Shown one piece after another: positions 49,490-50,494 of a DNA stretch of 50,494 bases. A model generated the notes under the pieces. The model worked only from the letters and a program-made list of their open reading frames with translations. It was not told where the DNA came from and searched no databases. Numbering within the stretch: the stretch's first letter is position 1; the number at the start of each line of letters is the position of its first letter. Made by a program: the position numbers and the translations under genes. The stretch is from a virus, in IMG/VR virus record IMGVR_UViG_3300000233_000011, positions 1 through 50,494 of that record; one strand, given 5' to 3'.

Positions 49490-49518
49490 AATATAACCTG
49501 CCGCCTGTATCGTGTCAA
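49490..49518 (-). promoter_or_regulatory. Strong promoter for 49454 gene
   Basis: On the minus strand TTGACA at 49518-49513, exactly 17 bp, TATATT at 49495-49490. One of the closest matches to the consensus. Confidence 0.8.
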
Positions 49519-49736
49519 TCCCCTTGCTTGGCGCGAAGCGACAAAAGGTTCAGAAAAGTGACCACAGGGGGAATTATTTTGACGTGTCGGGTTGATCGTT
49601 GCACAGTCGCTGTGCTGGTCCGTGAGCGGCGTTGTGCTCGGGCTGTATCATGGATCAGAAATCGTGCTCGTCGCGCTGTGCGGAGATATTCATGTTTTGC
49701 CATGTAAACAATCCTGCAAAATGTGCCCGATTGTTC

Positions 49737-50183
49737 ATTCGTTATGCTTCGTTAGAGGGCTAACGAATGGCAAGCCATTGATATTAAACAATAATTCGTG
49801 GAAATCGTTAGATTCGTGCGATTGCCCCTGTCTGCGCAGACATCATTTAATAAGGGGGGACATAACAGGTATTTATTTTGTAATACGATCAGTGGATTAT
49901 GTGGGAGCGTGCAATTTTCTTATCCTTATTAACGAATACCTAACGAATAATTATTGATGCCCTACCGAATATATCGAATAAATAAAGTATAATAAAACAA
50001 AAAATATATACTTAATAAAATAAGGGGGTTTTAAGGTTTTTTTATTCGTTATTCATACGTTGGTTCTGCCCCCCTTATTCACTATGGTATAATAAGGGGT
50101 ACATATTAAGGTATATTAGGGGGTTATATTAAGGGGCTTAATGATTATTCGTTATATTCGTTATATTCGTTAGTTATTCGTTA
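49737..50183. repeat. ATTCGTTA/TAACGAAT iteron cluster
   Basis: Direct copies of ATTCGTTA at 49737-49744, 50147-50154, 50156-50163, 50165-50172 and 50176-50183, and inverted copies of TAACGAAT at 49930-49937 and 49941-49948, plus variants such as TATTCGTTATTC near 50043 and partial units at 49748-49767. The last four lie at 9, 9 and 11 bp spacing. At 49748-49767 TTCGTTAG and CTAACGAA form a perfect 8-bp inverted repeat with a 4-nt loop. Looks like binding sites for a phage initiator or regulator. Confidence 0.7.
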
Positions 50184-50306
50184 GGTATATGACGTGGTAA
50201 GCGCGCAAGGGTTGAAGGGCTGCGGCGCGAATGTGGGCACGCGGGCGGGGGAAGATTATAGGGGGTCTTGTGAGGGGTGCAAGGGGGTCTTGCGCATAGG
50301 GGGTAC
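49851..50306 (+). repeat. TAAGGGG/AGGGGG repeat family
   Basis: Scattered A/T-rich words followed by four to six G: around 49851, 50021, 50094, 50119, 50131, 50260, 50282 and 50298, and one reverse copy near 50079. The unit AGGGGGTCTTG occurs twice, at 50260-50270 and 50282-50292 (22-bp period). Close G tracts at 50261-50302 could fold into a long-loop G-quadruplex. Role unknown. Confidence 0.6.
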
Positions 50307-50348
50307 ACATTATGTTACAGGCCCAGGACCAGGCTGTAACAATATGTG
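50306..50348. repeat. 15-bp inverted repeat
   Basis: CACATTATGTTACAG at 50306-50320 and CTGTAACAATATGTG at 50334-50348, thirteen bases apart; the arms pair at 13 of 15 positions. It ends 14 bp before the promoter at 50362. Could be an operator or a cruciform near the origin. Confidence 0.65.
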
Positions 50349-50361
50349 ATCTTATATGGTA

Positions 50362-50390
50362 TTGACATTGTGTGCTTGGTAGGTTATATT
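50362..50390 (+). promoter_or_regulatory. Promoter at the right end
   Basis: TTGACA at 50362-50367, exactly 17 bp, TATATT at 50385-50390: identical boxes to the promoter at 49490. It points off the right end, so in a circular or permuted genome it would read towards the left-end genes. A ribosome-like GGGAGGA at 50404-50410 follows; the ATG at 50410 could open a frame that runs into the G run. Confidence 0.75.
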
Positions 50391-50458
50391 GTATATAGGC
50401 AAAGGGAGGATGGCATGGTGTGATGCGGAAGACTTGAGAGGACGGCGAGCAGACTACC

Positions 50459-50493
<35 letters not shown>

Positions 50494-50494
50494 C

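Larger units (their letters stand above)
49519..50361. other. AT-rich noncoding region, candidate origin/control region
   Basis: About 840 bp without a convincing gene. Base composition shifts from GC-rich to strongly AT-rich between about 49720 and 50190, unlike the rest. It holds ATTCGTTA-type repeats in both orientations, TAAGGGG-type repeats and an inverted repeat close to a promoter. A frame at 49592-49957 has no recognisable sequence or ribosome site and is not counted. Placed where the two gene arms diverge, as many phage origins are. Confidence 0.55.

Noticed and set aside
49579-49607. TTGACG-N17-CACAGT as a promoter
   Set aside because: The -10 fits poorly and no gene follows; not counted in the family.
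49592-49957. 121-aa plus-strand frame in the AT-rich region
   Set aside because: No ribosome site, no recognisable sequence, and the frame runs through repeats; composition does not look coding.

Overview
This window looks like a nearly complete genome of a tailed phage (Caudoviricetes, siphovirus type: long tape measure gene, tail-tube protein, no contractile sheath gene seen). The high GC content and the tail-tip genes that resemble those of gene transfer agents (DUF2163/BR0599 hub) suggest an alphaproteobacterial host, perhaps Rhodobacterales; this is inference. No integrase, repressor/excision module, tRNA gene, CRISPR array or insertion sequence was recognised, so a lytic lifestyle is likely. 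Both ends run into homopolymeric G (about 1-30 and 50461-50493), which looks like an assembly or sequencing artefact rather than biology.

Layout. Plus-strand arm (253-27365): an early set of small genes with a WYL-like protein, a VRR-NUC nuclease and dCTP deaminase; a lysis cassette (endolysin, membrane proteins, embedded spanin pair); packaging (small and large terminase with an HslV-like Ntn-hydrolase between them); then portal, head morphogenesis, scaffold, capsid, connectors, tail tube, tail chaperones with a -1 frameshift, tape measure, and tail-tip proteins. Minus-strand arm (48465 down to 27362): small early genes, RNase H-like protein, primase-polymerase, Sak4/DUF669 recombination pair, a queuosine-precursor transporter, PD-(D/E)XK nuclease, SF2 helicase, then queE-queC-queD-folE-DUF6884-dpdA, a sliding-clamp-like gene and DNA polymerase I. 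The two arms converge at 27.36 kb, where the stop codons overlap. They diverge from the region formed by the two window ends (48.5-50.5 kb and 1-250).

How it works together. FolE, QueD, QueE and QueC convert GTP to preQ0, and DpdA (a TGT paralogue acting on DNA) would insert it into phage DNA in place of guanine, which protects against restriction. The phage also carries a precursor transporter, so synthesis and salvage are both present. The leader of the transporter gene can fold into an H-type pseudoknot, a candidate new regulatory RNA.

Regulation. A recurring promoter, TTGAC(A/C/G) followed by 17 bp (18 in a few) and a -10 close to TATATT/CATATT, precedes many operons. The leftmost copy overlaps a perfect palindrome (AATGTCGT-tgc-ACGACATT), a likely operator. 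The AT-rich right end (49.5-50.4 kb) has no convincing gene; it holds many ATTCGTTA iterons in both orientations, TAAGGGG-type repeats and a 15-bp inverted repeat beside a strong promoter. It is the best candidate for a replication origin or control region.
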